Shown: one piece after another, positions 11,001-21,776 of the stretch
Numbering within the stretch: the first letter of the stretch is position 1
Layout: each line of letters begins with the position of its first letter
Assembly: GCF_002775205.1 (NCBI RefSeq)
Contig: NC_036445.1
Location: 4,794,802-4,858,801 of the forward strand
Source of the DNA: Xiphophorus maculatus
Lineage: Eukaryota; Chordata; Actinopteri; Cyprinodontiformes; Poeciliidae
Length of the DNA: 64,000 nucleotides
Reading direction: 5' to 3'
The notes under the pieces: model-generated
The model's database searches: none
What the model was told of the DNA's origin: nothing
What the model saw: the letters and a program-made list of their open reading frames with translations, nothing else
Translations under genes and position numbers: made by a program

Positions 11001-14000
11001 AATGTAAAACATCCAAGATTATGAAGTGGTGAAATTATCAGAACCAGTTTTGCATTGAGTGATTGTGAAGAAATCAGTTGGGCTTTCCACAATTAATCTT
11101 GTGATCTTTTATCTCTGCTTTGTTAGTGTTTTTGATGTATCATTACATGCTCAAGACATTGATTCACCTGCAAGCCAAGTGAAATGTTCAGCATCCCTAA
11201 GCAGAAAGTCAAAGAGAAAGGACTGTTTAGTTTATAGAAAGTTAAACATTTTGGTTTCAGATGATATAATCCAGGACACTTCTATGTATTCTGACACTGC
11301 TCATAGTTCCTTCTACCATTTGCTGCTCCAACAGTTCATACTTTTGTTTAAAAAAAATCCAGACCACTTATACTTTTAGTCCAATTTTGCACATATAGAT
11401 CTATATCACCTTGGAATCTGTTTCAAATTCAAATTATGTATCCACACAACTGGTTTGTGCTTCAGTTAAGTGCCTTGCAGCACAGGAGTGCTGCTGTAAA
11501 CCTATCTTTCTGATGTGATTTGCTAAGTGAGAGTTTTGCATTTGGTAAAGGTCAGCTGTCCTCCCCCCCCCAGCCTGGTATCTGCACTGAAGCTTTCCAG
11601 TTCTGTTTACTTGTTGAGAGGACACTTTACCTGGAGGCCTAATACAGGATCTTGAAATTTGCAGTTGGAGTAGATTTATCTATATGTTGACACATTCACT
11701 TAAATAAATATTGTATCGAATATTTAACATGCTACTAGTGGTAACTGTTGGATGTGTAATCAGAGTTGGACACCAGCCGGAGATAAACTTCTGGGAAAAT
11801 GATTCCTGTTCTTTGAAGAATAAGTCGGGAGCGTTGTACTGTTTTGAAACTGATAGCATTATTCTTCCTGACTGATCTGGTGTAACTACAGCTGACAGAA
11901 CATATCGCAACTTACTTTTAAGTAGAGCTGGACAATAAATCAATAACAACATGCAATAGACACTTGGTCAGTATCAAAAGATAGTACATCTGATAGAATA
12001 TTCACTCTGATCCAGAACCTTACATTATTCTGGGGCTTGTAGGCAGAGGAAAGGATTTAGCTCAACCTCTCACTGCCAGCTAAGCAAGGTGGTTGGCATC
12101 AACTAACTCACTCTTTGGCAACAACCTGTTGAGCAGCTTGTGCAGTAGAAGTTTAGAAGTCTCAGGTTTCAACAGTTATCGACTGATGTGAAATGCTTAT
12201 ATCATGGTAAGTTTTTCAGCCACATTGTCCAGCCCTACTTTAAGGTATTTGGAACATCTGAAACCTCCTATCAACACACACAAGCCTTTTAAAAATGGAA
12301 GGGAAAATAAAGTGAGCCAGCTTTGTTTTCTCTGGCTAAGTGTCCATCCATTAAAGCTCTGCTCTGGTCGGCTAAACTCTTTAACTGAAGCTCTTGCTGC
12401 TGCGTGTCTCTGACTCCCAGAAGCCTCTGATGGCTTCACCTGGTTGTGTCCCTGCCGTTTTTGCCAAGCGGTGCCTGCTGCTATGCAGCTAAAAGTTGGC
12501 AGGATTGGATGCAACATGATGCACAGTTGAAGAAGCGTTTTATTTCCCTCACAGATGAACCCAGCAGTTGTCAGTATGTAGTGTCTGCCATTTGTCATTA
12601 CATTGTGTACAAAATTTCCTTCTACTTTTAATGAATGCAGCAGGACTGCAGGGATAAGCTGGACCTGTTCAATAGCTGTGCTCTTACAACTTGTTGACAG
12701 TGAATGAATGAATACTGTAGTGTTGGTCTTAATAATTGGGGTTATTTCTCTCTATATTCAGCGTCTCATTTCTTTAGGTTGACTGTTCTTAACTAACAGC
12801 TCATCTCAGTTTGTTCTTTTTTTTTAAGTACAGAGCTGTCATAAATAAAATTTGTATTGCACAGTGCACATGATAATGGAAACTGGTATTTCATTAATTA
12901 TTTTCTGTAATGTTTTTATCCCCTTCTTGTATAGAAATTTTAATTAATTTCAATCAATCATTTTGAACGGTAATCTTTCTAAAATATTGCTGTTAAAAAA
13001 ATTTAAGTAGCAAATTCTACCAATAATCAGTGAAATTACAGTTCTGCATGTTACTCCAGAATCCTCCAGGTTATTCTTTATACTTCATTTTCTTATTGGT
13101 CAGATCGCCTGTAATATATAAACTTATTGGTTTTGTTTTAGCATTAGCCTTCATTGTGATTGTTTTTAGCATCAAACAACTGGAGTTTACTGAACATGGT
13201 TTCCATACCTCAATATGTCAGAAATGCCTTGATTTTAATTGGCTCTGCTGAATTTGGACATGGCAGGAGTATCTCTAAAGAAGGTTTGTGTGCGCTTAAT
13301 GCAGAGTCGTACTGAGAGATTTTAGTTGAAATCAAAGCTTATAATTATTTTAGTGTCTAATTTCAAGCTGTCTAGATGCAGTATGTAAGGTTGAGTGCAG
13401 TTAAAGCTTGTCATAAAATCCCATCAAGTTTGTTTTTTCATATAATAGGATGGTTGTGACTAAATGTAAACGCTTGCTAAAACAAAACCCTGCAGCAAGG
13501 TTTTTTTTAATGCTTTTATAGGAAATGCACAACTTTTTTGGGTGTGCTCTATTTGTACACATGACCTAATGATTTAGAAAACCGAGCAGACTTGATATAG
13601 ACAATATTCATGCTGTGTACAATTGTGTGGAGTGCAGTATTTGTTGGCTAATGTATTCCAAGTGTTTTCAACTTGCATTTTTAATGCTAATCTGATACTT
13701 AGCCTGTTGGACAGAGTCTCACAGCAGCAGATGTTCACACCAGGCACATATGACGTTGCCCAAAATGCTAAAGGTCATAGTGATAGAAACACAGATGAGA
13801 AAGAAACTAGGCATATATATTGCAGCTGACCTCGTCATTTCAATATTTATAAATTGTATCGCCATCACTAAATCATGCGGAACTATTTGTAGCGCACCAC
13901 AGATGAAACATGTCTTTTGGTTGACATTGCCTTACTGATGCCTGATACTTCAACTGGACAATATAAGGCAAACAGCCATTGCTTTGTGGTTCTCAAATTG

Positions 14001-17000
14001 CTCGGAGTGTGTATTGCAGCCATTGGTAATGCTGTGAGATCCATTTAAAAACTGATAATCATTCCTGACAAATCCAAGTTAGAGGTTCCAGTGGAGAAAA
14101 AGTTTGAGCTCCTTTTCAGCTTATGAGCAGGTTGCAGTGATGACATGAAGACTCTCTCTCTCTCTGTCCACCCAAGATAAGTGAGGCACGGTCCCCCAGA
14201 TAGAACCGCACCACGTACACAAAGTTCACGAAGAAAGATAAAGTTCCTCTCCTATATTTGGGTTATCGACTGAGTTTGAGGCCATGTTGTTGTTTTTAAA
14301 GTTGATTTTCCAGCAGTTGTGAAAGCAGAGACTGTCGCTGCGTGTTTTTTACCTTCAGCTTTTAAATTTAGAATCAGGTTAATGGCTTTTCTGTCACAGA
14401 TGGATAGTGTGACATTAATTTTTTTTTTCACTTTTTGAATTTTTGTAGTCACTTTTTAAATAAAGTTACACATTAGGGTTTTTAAGTTGATATGATTTTG
14501 TATGTAAATATTTCAAAGAAGACAAACGTTTTTACATTTCTACCCAACTAAAGGGAATTGTGATGCAGCTTAGCCTTCATGAAATTACATCTTTAAAAAA
14601 ATTTTGAAAACAGAAGTGAAAATGACAGTCACAAGATCATAGTGTTTCATGCCAGCTGTTTGTGTTGGTTACAGCTGTTCTATCTGTCGAGCTGTCAGTA
14701 TTTAATCTAGAAAGCTGCTTCCTGTCAGTGAATGTTTTGTTTTTTTGAGAGAACGCAGGAAGTGGTTACTGTTGTAGTTTGTCTGAAGTAGGTCGACTGA
14801 TTGAGCTTTCCTGTAATAGTTTTGTTTACTCTGGAAGACCTCCAGCATTCTATAAACATGCTTTTTGTTGAGCTAAAAGAACTGGCACCAAAGACTAGGC
14901 TAATGATTTAATTCCTGGAAGCTTTCTGGCAGATTAAAACCTCAAAGATGTTCTTTTTTTCCCTTTAATCAAAATTAGGCCCATTGAATCCCATTGGTCA
15001 CTTCTCAGACTGTTTAGGATGTTTCTAGTTGATGCTCAAAAAATGTTCTTTCCAAGGAAGCATTTTCTTTGGTGTCAAAGTTCATATTGGTTTAGGTTTC
15101 ATAGTAATTCATTTTTGTTTTGGCCATTTTTTGACGTTGTTCCTGTCGACTTTCTCTAGAGCAAATCTTCCAGAACCTTCGCCAGGAGTACAGCCGGATT
15201 CAGAGGCGACGGCAGCTGGAGGGGGCCTTCAACCAGACCGAGGCCTGCAGCTCTAGTGACGCTCCCAGCCCCAGTACCTCCCTCACCGCCCCCAGCTCCC
15301 CACCTGGTAGGACACACACCCAATAACCTACTCAAAACACTTTTAAATTACATGTTGCATAATACTTAAAGGGCAACTTTTATTAGTAGTGAAGGAATTG
15401 TATTAGTAAGAAAAGGGTGGTGGAGGAGAGGAGTATAGCTGAAACGATGTGGTGGTGAAGAACTTAATGTGAGTATTTGGTAGCATTGTTGCAAACATGA
15501 TATCGCAACTCCTAATTGAAACACTTCATGGAACAACATGTGGACAAGAGAATGCTCAATATGATAACTTGGTCAGTAGGAAAGGTGGATAATATAAGAG
15601 TGTACTAAATGAATGTGACAAATTACTTGCAGGCCTGCCTCAGAAATGAAGAGGAGTAAAATCTGCTTGTGAAATAAAGCAATGATTATACAGACACAGA
15701 GTCTTTAAGAATGTTTCTACTTATAACCAAGATCTTTATAAAAGGTGATAAGGTGGTCATGTTGATTGGATATTTTGCTCCTAAACAGCCTTTGGGATTT
15801 TAAACACATCTTCTAAATTTTGAGGCATTTGCAAGCTTGACCTTGGAGGTGGTGGTTATGTTGAGTAACAGGCCTCACAGTGCTCAGAGAAAATGCACCA
15901 CCAGTGATAAAATGTAGTAAATACTTTATTTTAGCAGTGTAGGAGGAAGAAATGTTGTTTTGTTCCAAATTCCCTGGAACTCAAACAGTTAAAAACATAA
16001 AGGTCAGTTATTGTGTGTGTGTGATGTAATTATCCTCTGGTGTCCAGGCCCCTGTGCAAAGTGGACTTGTATTTCACCATGACGGAGCTTTTTTTTTTAC
16101 CCCAGCCTCATTCTGGCTCTGAGCTGTCTGTGATTTACTCACATTTCACTCTACCTGGCTCACAGCAGACCTCAAAGACCATAAAGTGATAAATCAGAAG
16201 GCTAACGCTGGCTCCAGTTTCAGAGTGACCGAGACGCTCGAGGTGCTGAGACGGTGCCAGCATCAGGGCTGCATGTCTTGTGTTGAACAGAAAGAAAAGC
16301 TATAAAGTCAATTTTTTTATGACTGATATCTGTTGTTTTTTTCTCAGGTGCCTCAAGAAAGGACCAACCCTCGTTCACACTGAGGCAGGTCAGCTACCTG
16401 TGTGAGCGCCTCCTCAAAGACCACGAGGAGAAGATCAGGGAGGAGTACGAACAGATCCTTAACACAAAACTCGCAGGTGAAGATAAACTTTCTGAAGTTA
16501 GCTTTAGTTTCATTTCAAAGTATGTAAAAAAAATCTGAAAAGTGTGGTTTCCATTTGTTAGTAATCCATCTGTAATTGAATCTTCTAAACTCAGCATCTC
16601 CCTGACGATTTCAAAGGTTCAGACCACACCTTAAGCTTTAAGCATCTCATGAAGCACTGTTCAGTCAATCATCTGAAAATGGGAGAGATTTTTGGCCCAG
16701 CTGCAAACTTGCAGGACCAAGATGAGATGTTTACAGCTCAGATGGGAGGATATACAGTAACATATAGCCTGACCCACAATGAAATAGTTTCAATCTTTTT
16801 TTTTTTATGATGATGATTGATTGTCTAATGCAGATTTTTCCACACAGTTTTCTTATTTCTATCTGTGGAAAGTCAACACATACAATGATTTTGTTTTACT
16901 TGAGGTTGATAAATAATATAAAATACTTTGAGATTTGTAGCAGTAATGTGAAAAAATGCAAAATGCTTTATGTGATATGAATACTTTTACTAGGCACTAT

Positions 17001-17402
17001 TGTGATTTCTTACAGCTGTTGTGTTTAAATCTCATTGATGTCCATGAAAGGACTTTATAAATGCTGGGTTTTTTTGTCTGGTAAAATCTGAATAAACGGG
17101 TCATGCAAACTACATAATGGCAGAAAATAACAGTTAGGTGTTTGGGTGTTTTTTTTTAAAAAGATAATAAGGGAAAGATTTAGACTACTAGTAGCTTCAA
17201 ATGAGCTTTACATCTCTTAAAACGTCTATCATCTCTAATTTCAGAACAATATGAATCTTTTGTGAAATTCACGCAAGACCAGATCATGCGAAGATATGGA
17301 GCCCGGCCTGCAAGTTGTAAGTACCAGTTTCTGTTGCGTTGCCCTTCCTGAAGCTGGTGAGCTCATGTGATCTTATTTTTATCTGTTTCAGATGTCTCCT
17401 GA
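8074..17402 (+). CDS. akirin1: Akirin-1, nuclear transcription co-regulator
   Basis: Akirins are small nuclear proteins that bridge transcription factors and chromatin-remodelling complexes. There are five exons: 8074-8278, 15160-15306, 16348-16476, 17245-17316 and 17392-17402. All introns are GT-AG and the reading phase is kept across every junction. The product is 187 aa (human AKIRIN1 has 192). The N-terminus ([19 protein letters not shown]) leads into a basic nuclear-localisation motif PKRRR at residues 22-26. A serine/proline-rich linker follows. The conserved C-terminal helical half includes [34 protein letters not shown] and ends in SYVS. Intron 1 is about 6.9 kb and carries two MITEs. 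The last exon encodes only the final Y-V-S and the stop. Akirin1 is preferred over akirin2 because the gene sits next to rhbdl2, mycbp and rragc, its human 1p34 neighbours. A polyadenylation signal lies at 17903. Confidence 0.95.
10667..10889. mobile_element. Intact hAT-type MITE, 223 bp, with perfect 8-bp target duplication
   Basis: The element starts ACAGGTGTCAAACTCCAGT and ends ACTGGAGTTTGACACCCCTG, giving terminal inverted repeats of roughly 18 bp. It is flanked by an exact 8-bp direct repeat TTTAGACC at 10659-10666 and 10890-10897. An 8-bp duplication is characteristic of hAT transposons. There is no coding capacity. It is the best-preserved of five related copies in the window. Confidence 0.88.
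11925..12238. mobile_element. MITE with GGGCTGGGCAAT-type termini
   Basis: The left end AGAGCTGGACAATAAATC and the right end CATTGTCCAGCCCT are inverted repeats. Internal blocks (GATCCAGA, CTCAACCTCT, GCATCAACTAACTCACTC) are shared with the copy at 21030. Similar A/T-rich 8-bp flanks are present but do not match exactly. Confidence 0.65.
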
Positions 17403-17925
17403 GCTCACATCAATGTGACCCTGGCTTCCTCTCACATGATGGCTGCTCTTCTTTTGCCTCCTCCCTGTTGATTTTAAATTTTATTTCCCTAACCTTTCCC
17501 TCCCCATTCCCTCTCCACGCTCAGTTTGGGTGCCATGTTTTATCCAGTTTTAATCCAAAAATTAGTTTCTTACTTTAAAACTATTGCTGCTGGCCAAATA
17601 ATTAGAACTCTGTATGAAGCCTGCTTTTTTTTCTTTCCTTTTTCTTTCTCTGCTTTTTGCTATTAACATCTTTTACCAGACATCCTGGGAAAAAAAGCAG
17701 ATGTTAATAAAAAAATTCTTTAGCTGGCGCTGTAGAAAAGCTTATTGGCTTGTGTGATTATGCTGTATAACCTCCCAGCAGCTATATTTAATGGCTCCTG
17801 CTTCTCACCATGTTCCACTTTTCTCCCCTGCTCTACCCGCCTCACCTCCTCCCTCACAACTCTTCCTGAGAATGTGGATTTTTCTCCCTTTTAAAGAAAA
17901 ACAATAAAAGTTCTGTGATTAAAAA
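17403..17925 (+). other. akirin1 3'UTR with polyadenylation signal
   Basis: Pyrimidine-rich sequence follows the stop. AATAAA at 17903-17908 is followed within about 25 bases by TG-rich sequence, a good polyadenylation context. An earlier AATAAA near 17706 is a possible alternative. Confidence 0.6.
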
Positions 17926-17929
17926 TTTG

Positions 17930-19120
17930 TTGTACTGGATTGTTCATTGTGGTAAATTGTACAGTTTTTCTTTTTCAAGCTCTTATACCTTTATGGTACC
18001 TAATTTTCTTTGCTTTAAAATACTCAGTTGCAGATGAACACAGGGCCAAAACAATAGTTTTATTATCTAAGGGTTGGAATGCATATGGTTTGTTTCAGTA
18101 AAGAAGCAAAATAGACAAATAAAAACATTCGTAAGCCACAACAGAGTCCTATTTCAGCTGTTTTACCAGAGGTAAAACTCTTGGCTGGTTGGAGAAAATG
18201 CCTTGAAATCATTACTGCTACTTGTAGAAATTAATTTTATGCGAGTCTGGCTCAGCAACGACCATTAGATGGACTGTAAAATGTGAGTATCTGATAGAAA
18301 TCTCTCCAACAATAGAGCTTTATGAATTAGTGGATTTTTACAAGTTTTTTCTGTTTTTTTCCATTACTACAAATTACAGAGAAACATATTCTTTTAATAA
18401 ATATTCCTAGGGTCCAAATGTGGTAATTGTATGGCTTTTATGTAGCAGTGACCACTGACTCAACCATGTGACCAAAGGTTTCTTGCAAATCAGCCAGGAA
18501 AGTAAACAAGTCTGGTGATGCTGATGAATACCAGGAAGTCTGCCTTCTGTTTTGTCAAAATAAACATTTCATTTTGCATTATTTTAGGTCTGTAATTATA
18601 TTTACATTGGTTCTGTTGAAAATATTACTTAATGTAATGTTAGCCTTTAAAATCTAAGCTCCAACTTGCCTTCTTCAAAGAGCCAACAGTTCCTTACAAA
18701 ATTAACTCTTCATGCCTCCAAGGTTCTTGCCCTACTGTAAGGTGAACCTCAAGTCTTTTAATCTATAATATTCTGTCACAAATGTTCTGCCTTTAGTTCC
18801 ATCCATCTTCCCATTAACTATGAACCTTAAACCTATTTCCTGGAAATTTTACTGCCAAAACAAAATTTGCAAAAAATTTTAATTTTTAGCCTTGTTAGAA
18901 AAAGGGTTAAACACATTTAAACGTCCGTCATTCCTAATTATGAGTTTTACTGCCACCATGTGGTACACTTGAGTAGTTGCTGCATTATTAACACATTTGT
19001 GGTTTTAATTCACTGTATTATAATTTCTTTATCGTTGCGTGAACACTTAAAATGTATGCCTTTCTTTTGGACGAGAGATGATCAATACCAGTACATGATG
19101 AAAATATATGTACCGTACAT
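17930..19120. other. Intergenic AT-rich sequence, akirin1 to rhbdl2
   Basis: No gene or structured repeat was recognised in this stretch. Confidence 0.4.
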
Positions 19121-19129
19121 TTTTGTTTT

Positions 19130-19568
19130 TGGCGCCCTAGGTGGTCCGTGACGTCACTGACCACAGGTGTGGCAACGGGAAACAGGTAAACTGCTGTGGA
19201 CTGCATGGTTGGGGTAGTACAGTCACTAGATATTCTGCAAGTTGTGGACAAGTGTCAGAAAGGAACCAGAAACGGCCGTCACTCGTGATTTGTTTGTTCG
19301 GAGGAAGGAAGCGTCTTGGAGGGAGAAAAGAGAGCAAAGACTATAATTATCTCCGACAGATTTTTTTGCCCCTTTTCACTTAGGGCCAGTTCGAAAAAGA
19401 ACGCGGCTCCGTAGGCCGTCTGAAAACACTGAGGGGTTGTGGTAGTCACTGGCTTTGTTTTTGTCTCAAGCTCAGCCTGTGGATTCATTTTACATTTGAA
19501 TTATCGTAGGATTTTTTCCCACTGTTTTCTAATTGGAGCCAACTGACGCGTTCCTGCTGAAAGTTCAG
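19130..19568 (+). promoter_or_regulatory. Probable rhbdl2 promoter and non-coding first exon
   Basis: A CpG-richer island in AT-rich DNA begins with a perfect palindromic cAMP-response element TGACGTCA at 19149-19156. It ends in a strong splice donor, TTCAG|GTGAGT, at 19568/19569. The first rhbdl2 coding exon has an acceptor at 21745 with 31 untranslated bases before the ATG, so an upstream 5'UTR exon is required. This is the best candidate. The start site is not resolved. Confidence 0.5.
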
Positions 19569-19784
19569 GTGAGTTGGTCTCCCTTTTTTTCTACCAGGAA
19601 GAGCCTAAAACAAAAGCGAGTACTGTATAAAAGGCCATCCAATTTAGCGTTAATAAAATCATTAGCAGAGGAGAAGCTTAACAAACAGGAAATGCCTCAA
19701 CATGGCAAAGCTACTGGACGTACTCTAGGAAACAGAAGCAACATGGGGAGTTTCAGTTTTACAGTAAATATCTATCCAGGGTGT

Positions 19785-19888
19785 ACCCCACCTCTCGCCC
19801 GGAACATTAGCTGGAGATGAGCACCAGCACCCCTCCCGACCCCACTAGGGACAAGGATATACAGAAAATGGATGGATGGATGGATAAT
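19785..19888 (+). repeat. Teleost interspersed repeat tail with (ATGG)n
   Basis: The sequence 'GGGTGTACCCCACCTCTCGCCC', then 'GAGCACCAGCACCCC' and 'ACAGAAAATGGATGGATGG' is the widespread fish repeat 3' end that terminates in (TGGA)n. It was recognised from memory; the family name was not assigned. Confidence 0.6.
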
Positions 19889-20168
19889 CTCTTAAAGCAG
19901 TAATACAATAGTTATTTCACTTATCTTGACTTTTGTTTACATTATGATTTTATAAAATAATTCCAGATTTTCTGTCGTTAGAAGTTTAATTATCAATAGA
20001 TTATTTCACTTTAGAAAATTTTAAGATTAATTCCCATTTACTATAATGTCATCTATGCTTCGCTAAGCTTGTTAAGCACCGACATTTTCTTTTTTCCTGA
20101 TCCAGACTAGAACGTGGTTCTGGCAAAAGCAATTTTGTGAATAAATCCAATGTATCTTGATTTTAATA

Positions 20169-20171
<3 letters not shown>

Positions 20172-20226
<55 letters not shown>
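20172..20226. repeat. (TA)n microsatellite
   Basis: An almost uninterrupted TA dinucleotide run of about 55 bp. Confidence 0.97.
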
Positions 20227-20230
<4 letters not shown>

Positions 20231-20339
20231 TATAATATTTCTGTGTGTATGTGTGTGCCAACCTCCCACTAATAAGACTAACTGTGATCCTATCTAATAA
20301 AAACTGAAACAGGAAATACAGCTCTTTTTTTCCTAGAAG

Positions 20340-20457
20340 CCTTCTTCTCTCTGTGTCTTGTCTCTATGCTGTAACTGCGAAGTAATTTCCCTGCTGGGAT
20401 GAATAAAGTACTTCTATTCTATTCTATTCTATTCTATTCTATTCTATTCTATTCTAT
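20340..20457 (+). repeat. LINE-like 3' tail with (ATTCT)n
   Basis: GTAATTTCCCTGCTGGGATGAATAAAGT is directly followed by about nine ATTCT repeats (20412-20457). This arrangement is typical of the 3' end of teleost non-LTR retrotransposons. Confidence 0.6.
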
Positions 20458-21029
20458 GTATTTTACTTTGAAGGGCTGCTTTGACGACTACTATCACTGC
20501 CTTGTTTTAAACAGTCTACTGTTTCCTGCATTCAAATGTGACACAGTGAAGCATAATTCTCAAACTTTCCTCATTTAAAACTTGTTTTCAGTCACTACTA
20601 CAGTTGCCTTCCTCACACACTGATGCTCCACTGGAGAAGAAGCCATATCCCAAAATGCAATGAATGCTATTTAGCCTGTTTAACCTATAAAGAATAGTAT
20701 ATGCAGTATTATCACCAGAATATCCCTTCTGGGCTGCACACTTAAAGTTTTAGCAATAGTAACAGTGCAGGTTTGGTTCAAAATCCATGTCCGCTCAGAC
20801 CATATCAGTCATACTAAATGTATTTTTATTTCTTTTTGCTGTATTTATGGTATAAATTTAAGTAACATCATAATTGTATAACATGCACACTGGAAACCAT
20901 CTTAGCTCTACCTCAAAAACTAAATTCAAATTATCTCCTCTGTTTGTGGTGCAGCCAATAAGCGCCCAGGAAAAAGGATGTGATATATTTTCACATGCAA
21001 AATTGACCTTTTCCAATCTCTGGGTAGAT

Positions 21030-21452
21030 TGGTGGGCTGGGCAATAAATCAGCAATAGTATTAATAATTTCACTGAACTTTGATCCAGAGCTGCACAGAA
21101 TTCTTTTGTTGCTCAACCTCTTACAACCAGCCACGCAAGATGGGTGACATCAACTAACTCACTCATTCTTTGGTAAGCTAGAAACACTCTGTTGAATAAC
21201 TTGCAAGCAGCAGTTTCAGGTTTCGCCATGTGCCTCATAACAGCTTAAAAAAAACAAAAAAAAAAAACAACGGAGCGGAGTGTGGGGAGAAAATGAGAAC
21301 AATGGTTTGAGAAGAAATTGTGGATAAAACGGGAAACGTCACATCACCAGTTTGACAGTATTTCAGATATTTAAAGCAAAAGAAACCTAATCAATATTTA
21401 TTGATAGACTGATTGCGACTGATACTTTTAAGCCATTTTGCCCAGCCCTATG
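21030..21452. mobile_element. MITE with GGGCTGGGCAAT-type termini
   Basis: The left end GGGCTGGGCAATAAATCAGC and the right end TTTTGCCCAGCCCTA are inverted repeats. It shares internal blocks with the 11925 copy. An A-rich tract lies at 21246-21271. It is in the presumed 5'UTR intron of rhbdl2. Confidence 0.65.
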
Positions 21453-21776
21453 TTGAAATATTAATAATATTTGTGTGCATCATTGCCACATTGCCACAAC
21501 TATGTAAAATAGCCTTTCATATATATAAATAATAATCAGAAATGTGTTATGACCTAGGCAATCAAAAATAGTAATCAGTTGAATAGTTCTAAAATTATTA
21601 CTTGTGAATAATAGACTCAAAATTGATACAAAAAGTGAGATATGATGAATCAACACATGAAAAGGAAACATTTAGTTGAACTTATGTGCTTCCACCTCCT
21701 GTTTAAATGTTATGTAAAGGTATTTTTTTTCCTCGTGCATTTCAGAGTATTGCAGTGTACGACTGTAGCAACAAAG

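Larger units (their letters stand above)
8279..15159. other. akirin1 intron 1 (6.9 kb)
   Basis: The first CpG-rich part (to about 8400) is promoter-proximal. The rest is AT-rich. It contains one intact MITE (10667-10889), one GGGCTGGGCAAT-type MITE (about 11925-12238), a short CT run at 14153-14166 and a small hairpin near 10557-10581. No additional exon was recognised. Confidence 0.6.
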
